Positions 43,027 through 52,000 are shown, numbered from the stretch's first letter. The stretch: DNA of 64,000 nt from Planomicrobium stackebrandtii (GCF_030814955.1 NZ_JAUSWB010000002.1:62001-126000), one strand, 5' to 3'. The notes: a model not told the origin generated them from the letters alone. Numbers and translations: made by a program.

Positions 43027-43857
43027 ATGAAAAAATTTGGATTGATAGTAGCAGCGAGTGCATTGGCTTTGGCAGCATGCGGCGGTGGAGAAGAAAGTGG
43101 CTCTTCAGGCTCATCTGAAGAAGCTTCAAAAGATATTAAACTAGGGGCAACTGCGGGACCATACAGCGATATGCTAAACCAAGCAATCGTGCCTGGTTTA
43201 GAGGAAAAGGGCTATACGGTGGAAATTGTTGAGTTCAGCGATTACATCCAGCCCAATGTGGCACTTGATGGCGGAGATATCGATGCCAACCTGTTCCAGC
43301 ACACCATTTATCTGGAGAACTTTGAACAGGAGCAAGGCATGGATTTGTCGGCATTGACTACAGTACCGACTGCTCCAATGGGGATTTATTCAAATCTATT
43401 TGATTCATTGGAAGCCATCGAGGATGGGGCAACCATCGCGATTCCGAATGATCCGGTAAACGGAGCACGTGCTTTGCTGATGCTTGAAGCTGAGGGCTTG
43501 GTCGAATTGGATCCTGATGCGGATGTCCTGCAGGCTTCGGAAAGGGATGTTATTACAAATACGAAGAACCTGGTGTTCCAGCCGATCGAAGCAGGCCAGC
43601 TGCCGCGCGCAGTTGATGGTTCTGATTTAGCGGCTGTACCTGGCAACTTTGCATTAGCAGCTGAAATGAATCTACTTGATGCACTGGTATTAGAAAACAT
43701 GCCGGACGAATATCGCAACGTCGTGGCGGTTACTGCTGAAAATGAAGACAGTGAATTGGCTGCTGACTTAGTGGAAGTTGTAGAGTCGGAAGAATTTGAA
43801 GCTGTAATCGACGCGGAATTCGAAGGTTTCGGCAAACCCGAATGGATGGCTGAATAG
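43027..43857 (+). CDS. metQ: Methionine-binding lipoprotein
   Basis: 276 residues. Lipobox LAAC near residue 17-20, serine-rich linker, then the NlpA/MetQ domain (LGATAGPYSDML, QPNVALDGGDIDANLFQH, IAIPNDPVNGARAL). Completes the S-box-controlled metNIQ operon. Confidence 0.95.
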   Translation: MKKFGLIVAASALALAACGGGEESGSSGSSEEASKDIKLGATAGPYSDMLNQAIVPGLEEKGYTVEIVEFSDYIQPNVALDGGDIDANLFQHTIYLENFEQEQGMDLSALTTVPTAPMGIYSNLFDSLEAIEDGATIAIPNDPVNGARALLMLEAEGLVELDPDADVLQASERDVITNTKNLVFQPIEAGQLPRAVDGSDLAAVPGNFALAAEMNLLDALVLENMPDEYRNVVAVTAENEDSELAADLVEVVESEEFEAVIDAEFEGFGKPEWMAE

Positions 43858-43902
43858 AAGAAGGATCATTCACTCAAAGAATTCTATCGAATGTTATAGA
43901 AA

Positions 43903-43938
43903 GAAAGCCGCTCCTGAGAAAAATCTGGAGCGGCTTTC
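43903..43938 (+). terminator. Terminator after metQ
   Basis: GAAAGCCGCTCC and GGAGCGGCTTTC form a perfect stem; only a short T run, but it may also serve the convergent GNAT gene. Confidence 0.75.
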
Positions 43939-43966
43939 GTCATATTTAAAGAGCGCTTCAGCCACT

Positions 43967-44530
43967 TTAAGGAATCATTTTGACCATGTGGTGAAACGGC
44001 TCACCGAGAATCGTCCATGGTTCGGAAATGGAGTAGCCGAGGCGTTTGTATAAGCGGATAGCGCCTTCTTTATCCACATCAACATTCAGCGAAAGCTTGC
44101 CGCCTCCTTGAGCCGCAACCAGTTTCTCAGCGAAATCGAACAGTTTTGAACCAATTCCTTGGCCCTGGTATTTCGGATCGACTGAAACGGTGTCGATATA
44201 CCATTCATCGGCATGGGCTTCGGGTTCGATCGTCCGTTCATGGCCCTGCTTTTTGAGTTGTTCAATCAAATAAAGGTCCAAATCTTCGGCTTGATTGCCG
44301 TGATAAAGCACCAAAATACCGGCGATATCGCCATTTGCTGCAGCTGTGTAAGTGGAGCGATAGCTGTGGCGCGTATGTTCACCGCGAACCATCTCTTCTA
44401 CTTTTTTCAGCACAGCTTCCGGCTCTTGCTGCGCGGTCATATGATTGGCGATATCGCCGATTGCATTGATGATGAGCGGGGCTGCTTTTTCTGCATCTTC
44501 CGGCCGTGCTTGTCTAATGATAATATTCAT
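43967..44530 (-). CDS. GNAT-family N-acetyltransferase
   Basis: 187 residues with the acetyl-CoA motif VSVDPKYQGQGIGSKLFDFAE and the later LNVDVDKEGAIRLYKRLGY. The N-terminal half has an insertion (TAQQEPEAVLKKVEEM) typical of one Bacillus group. Substrate not known. Read alone on the minus strand, with AAGGAG upstream. Confidence 0.85.
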   Translation of the reverse strand: MNIIIRQARPEDAEKAAPLIINAIGDIANHMTAQQEPEAVLKKVEEMVRGEHTRHSYRSTYTAAANGDIAGILVLYHGNQAEDLDLYLIEQLKKQGHERTIEPEAHADEWYIDTVSVDPKYQGQGIGSKLFDFAEKLVAAQGGGKLSLNVDVDKEGAIRLYKRLGYSISEPWTILGEPFHHMVKMIP

Positions 44531-44622
44531 TGGGATCCACTCCTTTTGCTTGCATTAACTCTGCTATGACTGAAATAATAGTATATCAGCCAAACAGCCC
44601 TTTAGCATGAAGGAGGCGAAAC

Positions 44623-45582
44623 ATGGAAACCACCAGGCACGTCTTGACCTATGGAGATGCATTTGTCGATTATATTGCAGCAAATACAACAAACGACCGA
44701 TTCAACCGCCATTTGGGAGGCGCTACAGTAAATGTGGCCGCAGGTATCAGCCGACTGGGATTGCCCTCGAGATTTATTACAATTACCGGCGACGATGAAA
44801 CCTCGGCTTTTGTCCGACATGAATTAGTGAAAGAAGGCGTCGATTTAACGCACGCCATCACGGTTCCGGAAAAGCGGGTGAGCGGTGTCTACATTCACCT
44901 GACGCCGGAATTTGACCGTGTGTTTGCGGATTATGTCAATGAAACACCCGACCTTCAAGTAGAGGGCCATGAACTAAAAAGGGAAGCTTTCGAAAGGGCA
45001 AGTGTCTTTCATTTTTGTTCGGGAACTCTTTTCCATCCTGAGGCAAGGGCCACAACCCGAAAAGCTCTGGAACTGTCAAAAGAGCATAGCGTTCTTTGTT
45101 CATATGATGTTAATATTCGTCCGCTGCGCTGGCAAAGTGAAGAGCATTGCCGTGAAACGGTACTCGGCTTTCTGCCATTGGCTGACATTGTCAAACTGAC
45201 AACCGCAGAACTGGCTTTCCTAATGGAAACCGAATCTCTGGAAGAAGGAATTTCTCGGTTATCGCACTTTTCTATTCCGTTGGTTTTTGTAACCGATGGT
45301 GAAAATGGGACGCATGCGGTTTTTCAAAATCACACTCACCATGTTCCTGTCATTCCTGTTCAGCCAGTGGATACAACGGGCGCTGGGGATGCCTTTATGG
45401 CAGGCGTCATCCGTCACGTCCATTTGCTTGGCTTGCCTGAAACCCAGCAGGAAGTCGTAGAATGTGCTGATTTTGGCAATAAATTAGGGGCGCTTTGTGC
45501 GACAAAAGCAGGAGCACTGACTGCGATGCCGCGGCTCGATGAGATGAAAAAAATCATGAATCAAGGGAGCGAAACTCGATGA
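44623..45582 (+). CDS. PfkB-family sugar kinase, fructokinase-like
   Basis: 319 residues, ribokinase fold: HLGGATVNVAAGISRLG near the N-terminus and the catalytic DTTGAGDAFMAGV near 240. Phosphorylates a sugar or nucleoside; fructose is the likeliest but not proven. There is no sugar transporter or regulator beside it, and the next gene is an OsmC protein overlapping by 4 bases, which is an odd pairing. AAGGAGG upstream. Confidence 0.85.
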   Translation: METTRHVLTYGDAFVDYIAANTTNDRFNRHLGGATVNVAAGISRLGLPSRFITITGDDETSAFVRHELVKEGVDLTHAITVPEKRVSGVYIHLTPEFDRVFADYVNETPDLQVEGHELKREAFERASVFHFCSGTLFHPEARATTRKALELSKEHSVLCSYDVNIRPLRWQSEEHCRETVLGFLPLADIVKLTTAELAFLMETESLEEGISRLSHFSIPLVFVTDGENGTHAVFQNHTHHVPVIPVQPVDTTGAGDAFMAGVIRHVHLLGLPETQQEVVECADFGNKLGALCATKAGALTAMPRLDEMKKIMNQGSETR

Positions 45583-46028
45583 CATTGCACAGTTTTCATT
45601 TAAAGGCGGATTGGCCAGGTCTCCGAAACGATGTAGGAAATATTGAAGTTGGCGGTTTAAAAACGCAAATTTCGATTCCTCCTGAAATGGACGGTCCCGG
45701 GATCGGCACGAATCCGGATGAAATGCTGCTGGGCGCAGCTGCAACTTGCTACATCATTACGCTTGCCGCTATGATGGAACGCAGCAAGCTGGAAAAACAG
45801 TCCTTGACGATGGAATCGGAAGGCATTGTAGAAGTGGAAAAAGGCGTAATCACTTATAAACGCATCATCCATAAACCAAAAGTGGTACTGAAAGCTGGCG
45901 CTTCTGAAAAGGACTTATCATTAGCACAGAAATTAGCGGAAAAAGCTGAAAGCTCCTGTATGATCACACGCGCCATTCAAGGCAATGTGGAAATAGAATT
46001 GCAGGCGGATATTAAAGCAGGAAGCTAG
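45579..46028 (+). CDS. OsmC/Ohr-family peroxide-related protein
   Basis: 149 residues. The two family cysteines are present (LGAAATCYI and ESSCMITRAI), so thiol-dependent reduction of organic peroxides is likely. It is close to the YhfA-like OsmC branch. Overlaps the kinase stop (ATGA). Confidence 0.88.
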   Translation: MTLHSFHLKADWPGLRNDVGNIEVGGLKTQISIPPEMDGPGIGTNPDEMLLGAAATCYIITLAAMMERSKLEKQSLTMESEGIVEVEKGVITYKRIIHKPKVVLKAGASEKDLSLAQKLAEKAESSCMITRAIQGNVEIELQADIKAGS

Positions 46029-46035
46029 ATCTTTT

Positions 46036-46068
46036 AAAACCTTCATCCTATCAAGGCTGAAGGTTTTT
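46036..46068 (+). terminator. Terminator after the OsmC gene
   Basis: AAAACCTTCA and TGAAGGTTTTT with a 12-base loop. Confidence 0.8.
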
Positions 46069-46091
46069 ATTTTTGCCAATTTTGTCGTTGT

Positions 46092-46122
46092 GTTTACGAT
46101 TGTATATACCGGGTAGGGTACT
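46092..46122 (+). promoter_or_regulatory. Promoter region of DUF302: SigB-like and CstR-box-like
   Basis: GTTTAC at 46092, 13-base spacer and GGGTAG at 46111 fit a SigB promoter (GTTTAA/GGGTAT) at 5 of 6 positions each. The overlapping ATACCGGGTAGGGTA also resembles the boxes around the CstR operon. Either or both readings could hold. Confidence 0.45.
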
Positions 46123-46158
46123 TGTAGGTCCTAAAACAGTAAGAGGAGGAAACAAACC

Positions 46159-46542
46159 ATGTTCAATTACACAGTAGATACATCCAAAACAGTGAGTGAA
46201 GCCGTAGAGGCATTAGAAGAAAATCTAAAGGCGGAGCAATTCGGAATTCTATGGAATTTCGATTTAACGGCAAAACTTCAGGAAAAAGGAGAAGATTTCG
46301 ATACCCCCTACACCATTTTAGAAGTGTGCAATCCGAAAGAAGCCAACCGTGTGTTATCGGAAAACTTGATGATTGGCTATTTTTTGCCATGCAAAATCGT
46401 TGTCTATAAGGAAAGCGATGGTGTGAAGATCGGAATGCCAAAGCCCACAGCTTTAATTAGTATGGTAGAAGATCAGAATATCAAATCGATTGCTGAAGAT
46501 ATTGAAGAACGGTTAATCAAGTGCATTGACCAGTCAGCTTAA
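46159..46542 (+). CDS. DUF302 protein
   Basis: 127 residues of DUF302, with FGILWNFDLTAKLQEKG, YTILEVCNPKEANRVL and the LPCKIVVYKE segment. DUF302 proteins are small alpha-beta dimers of unknown function often found near sulfur or heavy-metal stress genes. The start follows AGAGGAGG. It lies before the CstR gene with its own promoter. Confidence 0.85.
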   Translation: MFNYTVDTSKTVSEAVEALEENLKAEQFGILWNFDLTAKLQEKGEDFDTPYTILEVCNPKEANRVLSENLMIGYFLPCKIVVYKESDGVKIGMPKPTALISMVEDQNIKSIAEDIEERLIKCIDQSA

Positions 46543-46614
46543 TGAAGATGGGCGTCGCGAAACGGGTTTAACCCCGCTCGTTTTCGAAAGCAATTATTCA
46601 TGCGAGCTCATGTG

Positions 46615-46643
46615 TTGACTTCATACCCTTAGGGGTATACTAT
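46615..46643 (+). promoter_or_regulatory. cstR promoter with palindromic operator in the spacer
   Basis: TTGACT at 46615, 17-base spacer, TACTAT at 46638. The spacer is filled by ATACCCTTAGGGGTAT (46623-46638), a palindrome of the CsoR/CstR type, so autorepression is likely. Confidence 0.72.
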
Positions 46644-46682
46644 AAGAGTTAGCAATACATCCTTTGTAATACAGGAGGCAGA

Positions 46683-46949
46683 ATGAAGATGAAATACGAT
46701 AAACTTGTCGAGAATCGATTGAAAAGAATAGAAGGCCAGCTTCGCGGTGTTCTCAAAATGGTGGAGAATGACGAAGATTGCAGAGACGTTGTCATGCAGT
46801 TGTCCGCAGTAAGAAGTGCAGTTGATCGTGCTATCGGTGTAATCGTCAGTGATAACCTGGAAACTTGCGTACGTGAAAGCATCGAAAAAGGTGAAAGCAC
46901 AGAAGGTATGGTAAAAGAAGCTGTAGACTTGCTGGTAAAGAGCCGATAA
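46683..46949 (+). CDS. cstR: CsoR-family regulator of the CstR (persulfide-sensing) type
   Basis: 88 residues, all-helical: RLKRIEGQLRGVLKMVE and QLSAVRSAVDRAIG. It has C33 and C62, 29 residues apart as in CstR. The His that completes the copper site in CsoR (four residues before the second Cys) is Asn58 here, so copper sensing is unlikely and persulfide sensing is favoured. The genes downstream are sulfurtransferases, as expected. Equivalent to YrkD of B. subtilis. ATG at 46683 follows AGGAGG. Confidence 0.88.
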   Translation: MKMKYDKLVENRLKRIEGQLRGVLKMVENDEDCRDVVMQLSAVRSAVDRAIGVIVSDNLETCVRESIEKGESTEGMVKEAVDLLVKSR

Positions 46950-46961
46950 AAATTTTTTTAT

Positions 46962-47004
46962 TTGACAGCAGGGAATATATTCTTTAATATACCGGTTAGG
47001 GTAT
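46962..47004 (+). promoter_or_regulatory. Sulfur operon promoter with overlapping CstR-like box
   Basis: TTGACA at 46962, 17-base spacer, TAATAT at 46985. ATACCGGTTAGGGTAT (46989-47004) overlaps the -10 and start site. Confidence 0.7.
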
Positions 47005-47053
47005 TAGAAAGTGCGGCGCCACTATAAAACGTCATTTTTTTTCGCAACAAAAT

Positions 47054-47069
47054 ATACCCCTACGGGTAA
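47054..47069 (+). promoter_or_regulatory. Second CstR-like box before yrkE
   Basis: ATACCCCTACGGGTAA, close to the other boxes, 20 bases before the yrkE start codon. Confidence 0.6.
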
Positions 47070-47089
47070 TTGGAAGTGGAGGCAATAAA

Positions 47090-47572
47090 ATGGCACAAGA
47101 GCAAAAGAAAACAACGATCGTATTATTCAGCGGAGATTACGATAAGGTGATGGCAGCTTATATCATTGCCAATGGTGCTGCAGCATACGATCATGAAGTG
47201 ACAATCTTCCATACATTTTGGGGATTGAATGCATTGCGGAAAGAAAATCCGCCAGCGCTGAAAAAAGGGCGCCTGGAAATGATGTTTGCGAAAATGATGC
47301 CTAGAGGTGCGGATAAACTTGGTTTGTCAAATATGCAGTTTGGCGGAATGGGACCTAAAATGATCAAACAGGTCATGAAAAAGCATAATGCGCTCACTTT
47401 GCCTCAATTAATTGAAATGGCAGAGGAACAGGAGGTAAAAATGATCGCTTGCACGATGACAATGGATCTTCTCGGTTTGCAGAAAGAAGAATTGTTGGAT
47501 GGAGTTGAATATGCAGGAGTGGCAGCTTACCTTGGAGATGCCGAAGACGGCAACGTCAATTTATTCATCTAA
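47090..47572 (+). CDS. yrkE: DsrE-family sulfur carrier, YrkE-like
   Basis: 160 residues of the DsrE/DsrF-like fold: TTIVLFSGDYDKVMAAYIIANGAAA and a late MIACTMTMDLLG with a conserved Cys. Same length as B. subtilis YrkE. Probably accepts or passes sulfane sulfur. First gene of the operon that ends in a TauE-type exporter. Confidence 0.9.
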   Translation: MAQEQKKTTIVLFSGDYDKVMAAYIIANGAAAYDHEVTIFHTFWGLNALRKENPPALKKGRLEMMFAKMMPRGADKLGLSNMQFGGMGPKMIKQVMKKHNALTLPQLIEMAEEQEVKMIACTMTMDLLGLQKEELLDGVEYAGVAAYLGDAEDGNVNLFI

Positions 47573-47603
47573 TCGCATTTAAAGCGGAAGGGAAAGATGC
47601 AGC

Positions 47604-47969
47604 ATGGAATGGATTATATGGGTCTTGATTGGAGCAGCTGTTCTTTGGGTGGCTTACCGGTTCACGCCACCAGCTAAGGGAGTCGAATCGATTTCTACAG
47701 AAGATTTAAAAACGCAGCTCGGCAAGAAAGATAGGCAGTATATCGATGTTCGGACACCGGGAGAATTTAAAGGGAACCATATTAAAGGTTTCAAAAACAT
47801 TCCATTAAATGAGTTGCCGAAGCGTATGAGTGAATTGTCAAAAGATAAAGAAGTACTGGTGATTTGCCAAAGCGGCATGCGCAGCAGCAAAGCCAGCCAA
47901 TTATTGAAGAAAAATGGGTTCACCGCCATAACAAATATCAGAGGCGGCATGAGCACTTACCGCAGATAA
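47604..47969 (+). CDS. Membrane-anchored rhodanese
   Basis: 121 residues. An N-terminal helix (3-20) anchors a single rhodanese domain with the active-site loop CQSGMRSS. Transfers sulfane sulfur at the membrane face; orientation unclear. This gene and the next are not in the yrk operon of B. subtilis as I know it. Binding site moderate (AAGGGA, about 10 bases). Confidence 0.9.
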   Translation: MEWIIWVLIGAAVLWVAYRFTPPAKGVESISTEDLKTQLGKKDRQYIDVRTPGEFKGNHIKGFKNIPLNELPKRMSELSKDKEVLVICQSGMRSSKASQLLKKNGFTAITNIRGGMSTYRR

Positions 47970-47983
47970 AGGAGAACTGGGTT

Positions 47984-48280
47984 ATGAAAACAATGACAAC
48001 TCAACAAGTTCAAGAATTAGTAGAAAGCAAACAGTCTATCGGCTTGATCGATGTTCGGGAAACCAATGAAGTAGCGGCAGGAAAAATTCCAGGTGCCATC
48101 AATATTCCTTTAGGATTATTGGAATTTAAAATGAGCGAACTTGATAAATCAAAAGAATACATTATGGTTTGCCGATCAGGCGGACGCAGCGGACAAGCTA
48201 CCCGTTTTCTCGAAAATCTGGGATACAACGTTGCCAATATGGATGGCGGAATGCTGGACTGGAATGGCGAAACAAACTAA
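47984..48280 (+). CDS. Single-domain rhodanese
   Basis: 98 residues, one rhodanese domain with loop CRSGGRSG and DVRETNEVAAGKIPGAINIPLG. Soluble. ATG at 47984 follows AAAGGAG; the longer frame from 47864 overlaps the previous gene and lacks a site. Confidence 0.92.
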   Translation: MKTMTTQQVQELVESKQSIGLIDVRETNEVAAGKIPGAINIPLGLLEFKMSELDKSKEYIMVCRSGGRSGQATRFLENLGYNVANMDGGMLDWNGETN

Positions 48281-48322
48281 CAGCCTGCTAAAGAACAGGC
48301 AAATTTCCAAGGAGGAAAACAA

Positions 48323-48880
48323 ATGGTACAAACTGACTTAATATTAGATGCAAAAGGGCTGGCATGCCCAATGCCGATTGTAAAAACAAAAAAGATGATG
48401 AAAACGATGGATTCAGGTAAAGTACTGGAAATTCTGGCGACAGATAAAGGATCGACAGCGGATCTTCAAGCGTGGGCAAAAAGTTCAGGGCATCAATATA
48501 TCGGCACTGAAACCGAAGGGGATGTGTTACGCCATTTTCTTCGTAAAGATGGAGCTGGTGCTCCGGAAGAAACAATCACAATCCCAGAAATTTCTTTGGC
48601 TGACTTTTCTCAAAAAGTGGAAGCCAATGAGAGCATGACGGTTTTGGATGTACGTGAAAAAGATGAATTCGAAGATGCTCATATTCCCGGAGCCATTCAT
48701 ATCCCATTAGGTGAAGTAGAAGCACGAATGGATGAATTAGCTAAAGAAGATGCTATCTACATTATTTGCCATTCAGGAAGAAGAAGCGGGATTGCAGGAG
48801 ATATGATGGCCAAAAAAGGTTTTGGCTGCCTCTATAATGTAGTACCTGGCATGAGTGATTGGACAGGTATAACGGAGTAA
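48323..48880 (+). CDS. yrkF: TusA-rhodanese fusion sulfurtransferase, YrkF-like
   Basis: 185 residues, the same length as B. subtilis YrkF. Residues 1-75 are a TusA domain with GLACPMPIVKTKK (sulfur-carrying Cys), residues 85-185 a rhodanese domain with CHSGRRSG. The fusion can pass persulfide between its own two cysteines. AAGGAGG upstream. Confidence 0.93.
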   Translation: MVQTDLILDAKGLACPMPIVKTKKMMKTMDSGKVLEILATDKGSTADLQAWAKSSGHQYIGTETEGDVLRHFLRKDGAGAPEETITIPEISLADFSQKVEANESMTVLDVREKDEFEDAHIPGAIHIPLGEVEARMDELAKEDAIYIICHSGRRSGIAGDMMAKKGFGCLYNVVPGMSDWTGITE

Positions 48881-48898
48881 ATTTTTTTAAATAAATAT

Positions 48899-48914
48899 AT
48901 ACCCCTGGAGGTAA
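48899..48914 (+). promoter_or_regulatory. CstR-like box overlapping the yrkH ribosome binding site
   Basis: ATACCCCTGGAGGTAA resembles the operon boxes and contains GGAGGT, the binding site of yrkH. It could be an internal operator or a chance match. Confidence 0.35.
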
Positions 48915-48921
48915 TTAGAAA

Positions 48922-50049
48922 ATGACGATAAAAGCGATGAAGGCAAGCGAAGTGGCAAAAAAAGTAGTAAATAACGAGCCGTTGTTCATCCTGGATGTAC
49001 GAAACGGTGATGCCTTCGCCGATTGGAAAATAGAAGGCGGCAATATCCAGTACTTGAATACACCTTATTTTGATTTATTGGACGGAGTCGAAAGAGTGGT
49101 TTCAGAACTGCCGAAAGACAGGGATATTCTGGTAGTCTGCGCAAAAGAAGGCTCTTCCGTTATGGTGGCAGAAATGCTGTCAGATGAAGGCATTGATGCC
49201 GCTTATTTAGAAGGCGGCATGAAAGCCTGGAGTGAGCACCTGGAACCAGTAAAAGTCGGTGAGTTGCAGGGCGGCGGCGAATTGTATCAGTTTGTCCGTC
49301 TTGGCAAGGGATGCCTGTCTTACATGGCAATCTCTGAGGGGGAAGCTGCTGTTATTGATGCAACCCGCATGGCACATATCTTTTTGGACTTCGCGCAGGA
49401 AAAAGGTGCAGTAATCAAGCACGTATTCGATACGCATTTGCACGCCGATCACATTTCAGGCGGCCGTGCGATTGCAGAAGCGACAGGCGCGAACTACTAC
49501 TTGCCGTCAAAAGACGCAGAAGAAGTTGTATTTGGCTATACAGCTTTGGAAAATGGCTTGGAAGTGGCAATAGGAAGCTCGAAAATTAAAATTGAAGCCT
49601 TTTACTCACCGGGCCATACGATCGGTTCTACGTCATTTATCGTAGACCACCAATACTTGATGACCGGCGATATTCTATTTATCGATTCTATTGGCCGGCC
49701 GGATCTCGCGGGTCTTGCGGATGACTGGGTAGGTGATTTGAGAGAATCTCTTTACTCGCGTTATCAAAAATTGGCAGATGAGCTCATTGTTTTGCCGGCT
49801 CATTTTATGATTATGGAAGAGTTGAACAAAGATGGCAGTGTTGCTAAAAAACTGGGTGACTTGTTCAAAGATAATCATGGCTTGAATATTGCAGACGAAC
49901 AGGAATTCCGCGACATGGTCACCAAGAACCTGCCGCCGCAGCCCAATGCCTATCAGGACATCCGCAAGACGAACATGGGGCAAATCGCGCCGGACGAAGA
50001 AGTGCAGCGAGAAATGGAAATTGGGCCAAACCGCTGTGCCGTACGTTAG
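48922..50049 (+). CDS. yrkH: Rhodanese/metallo-beta-lactamase fold sulfur enzyme, YrkH-like
   Basis: 375 residues. N-terminal rhodanese-like domain (1-110; loop CAKEGSS), then a metallo-beta-lactamase domain (115-350) with [11 protein letters not shown], the SPGHTIGS histidine and GDILF. This is persulfide dioxygenase-type architecture, as in CstB with the domain order reversed, so oxidation of low-molecular persulfides is likely. Confidence 0.9.
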   Translation: MTIKAMKASEVAKKVVNNEPLFILDVRNGDAFADWKIEGGNIQYLNTPYFDLLDGVERVVSELPKDRDILVVCAKEGSSVMVAEMLSDEGIDAAYLEGGMKAWSEHLEPVKVGELQGGGELYQFVRLGKGCLSYMAISEGEAAVIDATRMAHIFLDFAQEKGAVIKHVFDTHLHADHISGGRAIAEATGANYYLPSKDAEEVVFGYTALENGLEVAIGSSKIKIEAFYSPGHTIGSTSFIVDHQYLMTGDILFIDSIGRPDLAGLADDWVGDLRESLYSRYQKLADELIVLPAHFMIMEELNKDGSVAKKLGDLFKDNHGLNIADEQEFRDMVTKNLPPQPNAYQDIRKTNMGQIAPDEEVQREMEIGPNRCAVR

Positions 50050-50078
50050 ATAAAAAACAACTCAAAGGAGAGATTTTG

Positions 50079-50306
50079 ATGAACGCAGATAAAGTATTGG
50101 ACGCAAAAGGGCTGGCATGCCCGATGCCGATTGTAAAAACAAGAAAAGAAATGAAGGAAATGGAAAGTGGACAGATTCTTGAAATTTTGGCTACTGACAA
50201 AGGTGCCAAGGCGGACTTGGCTGCATGGGCAAAATCCGGCGGACACGAATTATTGGATTCGCAGGAAAATGGCGATGTCTTTTCATTCTGGATCAAGAAA
50301 GGCTAA
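50079..50306 (+). CDS. yrkI: TusA-like sulfur carrier, YrkI-like
   Basis: 75 residues, TusA fold with GLACPMPIVKTRKEMKEM (Cys persulfide site). Nearly the same sequence as the TusA half of YrkF, which points to duplication. The ATG at 50079 follows AAAGGAG; a TTG at 50076 is possible. Confidence 0.93.
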   Translation: MNADKVLDAKGLACPMPIVKTRKEMKEMESGQILEILATDKGAKADLAAWAKSGGHELLDSQENGDVFSFWIKKG

Positions 50307-50365
50307 GAGCCGGATTGGAGGGTATCGACAAGATGCCCTTTTCCCTTTTAGGAAGGTGAACTAAA

Positions 50366-51142
50366 ATGAGTCTGGACTTTATCATTATCATTTTTATCAT
50401 CGGATTTGTAGGTTCCTTTATTTCCGGAATGGTGGGAATCGGCGGATCAATCATCAAGTACCCGATGCTGCTTTATATACCGGTGATGTTGGGGTATACG
50501 GCATTCAGTGCACATGAAGTATCGGGAATTAGTGCCATTCAAGTATTTTTTGCGACCATCGCAGGTGTCTGGGCATACCGTGGCAGCGGGTATTTGAATA
50601 AAACATTAATCGCTTATATGGGCGGCGCGATTTTAGTGGGAAGTTTTATTGGAGGCTACGGTTCCACTTTACTTTCGGAGCAGGGGATCAATATTGTTTA
50701 CGCGGCATTGGCAACCATTGCGGTCGTGATGATGTTCATGCCAAAAAAAGGAGTCGATGACATCCCGCTCAACCAGGTTACCTTCAATAAATGGCTGGCC
50801 GCAGTACTGGCATTTATCGTCGGAATCGCAGCAGGAATTGTTGGAGCAGCAGGTGCCTTTATCTTAGTGCCGATCATGCTGGTTGTCTTAAAAATTCCGA
50901 CCCGGATGACCATCGCAACTTCGCTCGCGATTACGTTTCTTTCGTCTATCGGTTCAACAGTCGGTAAAATTGTTACGGACCAGATTTTATATGGTCCCGC
51001 AACAGTGATGATTGTTGCAAGTATACTGGCAGCACCGCTGGGAGCGAAACTAGGACAAAAAATGAACACTAAATACCTGCAATGGATTTTGGCGTTGCTG
51101 ATTTTGGGAACAGCTATTAAAATTTGGACAGATATCCTGTAA
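50366..51142 (+). CDS. yrkJ: TauE/SafE-family sulfur anion exporter, YrkJ-like
   Basis: 258 residues with about eight membrane helices; [18 protein letters not shown] and [16 protein letters not shown] are the two family repeats. Probably exports sulfite or thiosulfate made by the operon. Last gene before the terminator. Confidence 0.92.
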   Translation: MSLDFIIIIFIIGFVGSFISGMVGIGGSIIKYPMLLYIPVMLGYTAFSAHEVSGISAIQVFFATIAGVWAYRGSGYLNKTLIAYMGGAILVGSFIGGYGSTLLSEQGINIVYAALATIAVVMMFMPKKGVDDIPLNQVTFNKWLAAVLAFIVGIAAGIVGAAGAFILVPIMLVVLKIPTRMTIATSLAITFLSSIGSTVGKIVTDQILYGPATVMIVASILAAPLGAKLGQKMNTKYLQWILALLILGTAIKIWTDIL

Positions 51143-51145
51143 TGC

Positions 51146-51186
51146 AAAAAGAGAGGGCGCCTTGCTAAAAGGCGTCCTCTCTTTTT
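51146..51186 (+). terminator. Terminator of the sulfur operon, both directions
   Basis: AAAAAGAGAGG and CCTCTCTTTTT with GCGCC/GGCGT extending the stem. Confidence 0.9.
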
Positions 51187-51862
51187 ATCTGAAAGTACTT
51201 TGCGCACTTATATTTTCAATACGATGGGATGGATAGGTGTATTTGCCTGTCCGCTCAATTTGCGCCACTTCATACATGGCGAGCGCGACATCTTTCGCTT
51301 CGACAGGTTTGTATTTTTTCATCTTTCCCTTCAGCAATTTGCTGAAAGCTGGACTTAGTACCGTGGCCGCTTTTTCGCCTAAACGAAATTCCTGGCGGTC
51401 TCCAAGCAGCAAAGAAGGCTGGAATATGTGCAGGGAAGTCAACCCAATTTTTTTTAGCCGAACCTGCAGCTCCCCTTTGGTCCGGCTGTAAAAGACTTTG
51501 GACTCAGCATCAGCACCAAGAGCAGTGATAAGCAAAAAGTTCTTCACTTGCTGCGACTTGGCCAATTCAGCCATTCTTAATGGGTATTCATAATCGACTT
51601 TTTTAAATGCATCCTGTGATCCCGCTTTTTTAATGGTAGTACCGAGGCAGCAAAAAACATCATCAACGTCAAAGTGCTTGGCGTAATGATCCAGCTTGTC
51701 AAAATCCGTGATCACTTGTTCGAGCTTTTCATGCGTCATGTCCAGCGGACGGCGAACCAAAATTTTTACTCCGCTGTAATTGGGGCTGTTTAAAAGGATG
51801 TGGAGCAATTCGTTGCCAACCAGTCCGCTCGCGCCTGCCAGTAAAGCAGTTTTGTTGTTCAT
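51185..51862 (-). CDS. NAD(P)-binding oxidoreductase, atypical SDR (TIP30-like)
   Basis: 225 residues. Rossmann motif LLAGASGLVGNELLHILL, then CCLGTTIKKAGSQDAFKKVDYEY and SRTKGELQVRLKKIG. Similar proteins are annotated as NAD-dependent epimerases or TIP30 relatives; substrate unknown. Monocistronic, convergent with the sulfur operon. Confidence 0.85.
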   Translation of the reverse strand: MNNKTALLAGASGLVGNELLHILLNSPNYSGVKILVRRPLDMTHEKLEQVITDFDKLDHYAKHFDVDDVFCCLGTTIKKAGSQDAFKKVDYEYPLRMAELAKSQQVKNFLLITALGADAESKVFYSRTKGELQVRLKKIGLTSLHIFQPSLLLGDRQEFRLGEKAATVLSPAFSKLLKGKMKKYKPVEAKDVALAMYEVAQIERTGKYTYPSHRIENISAQSTFR

Positions 51863-52000
51863 AGTGAACGACTCCTTCTTCTTTGACTTCTATCTGTTAA
51901 AATCTACTATACCCCAAACTGCAGGGAATTGTCTTTTTGCTTTGAATCTTTGGTTAGAAGAGTACAATAAGAGTAGGAACGAACGGAAAGGAAGAAGCGC

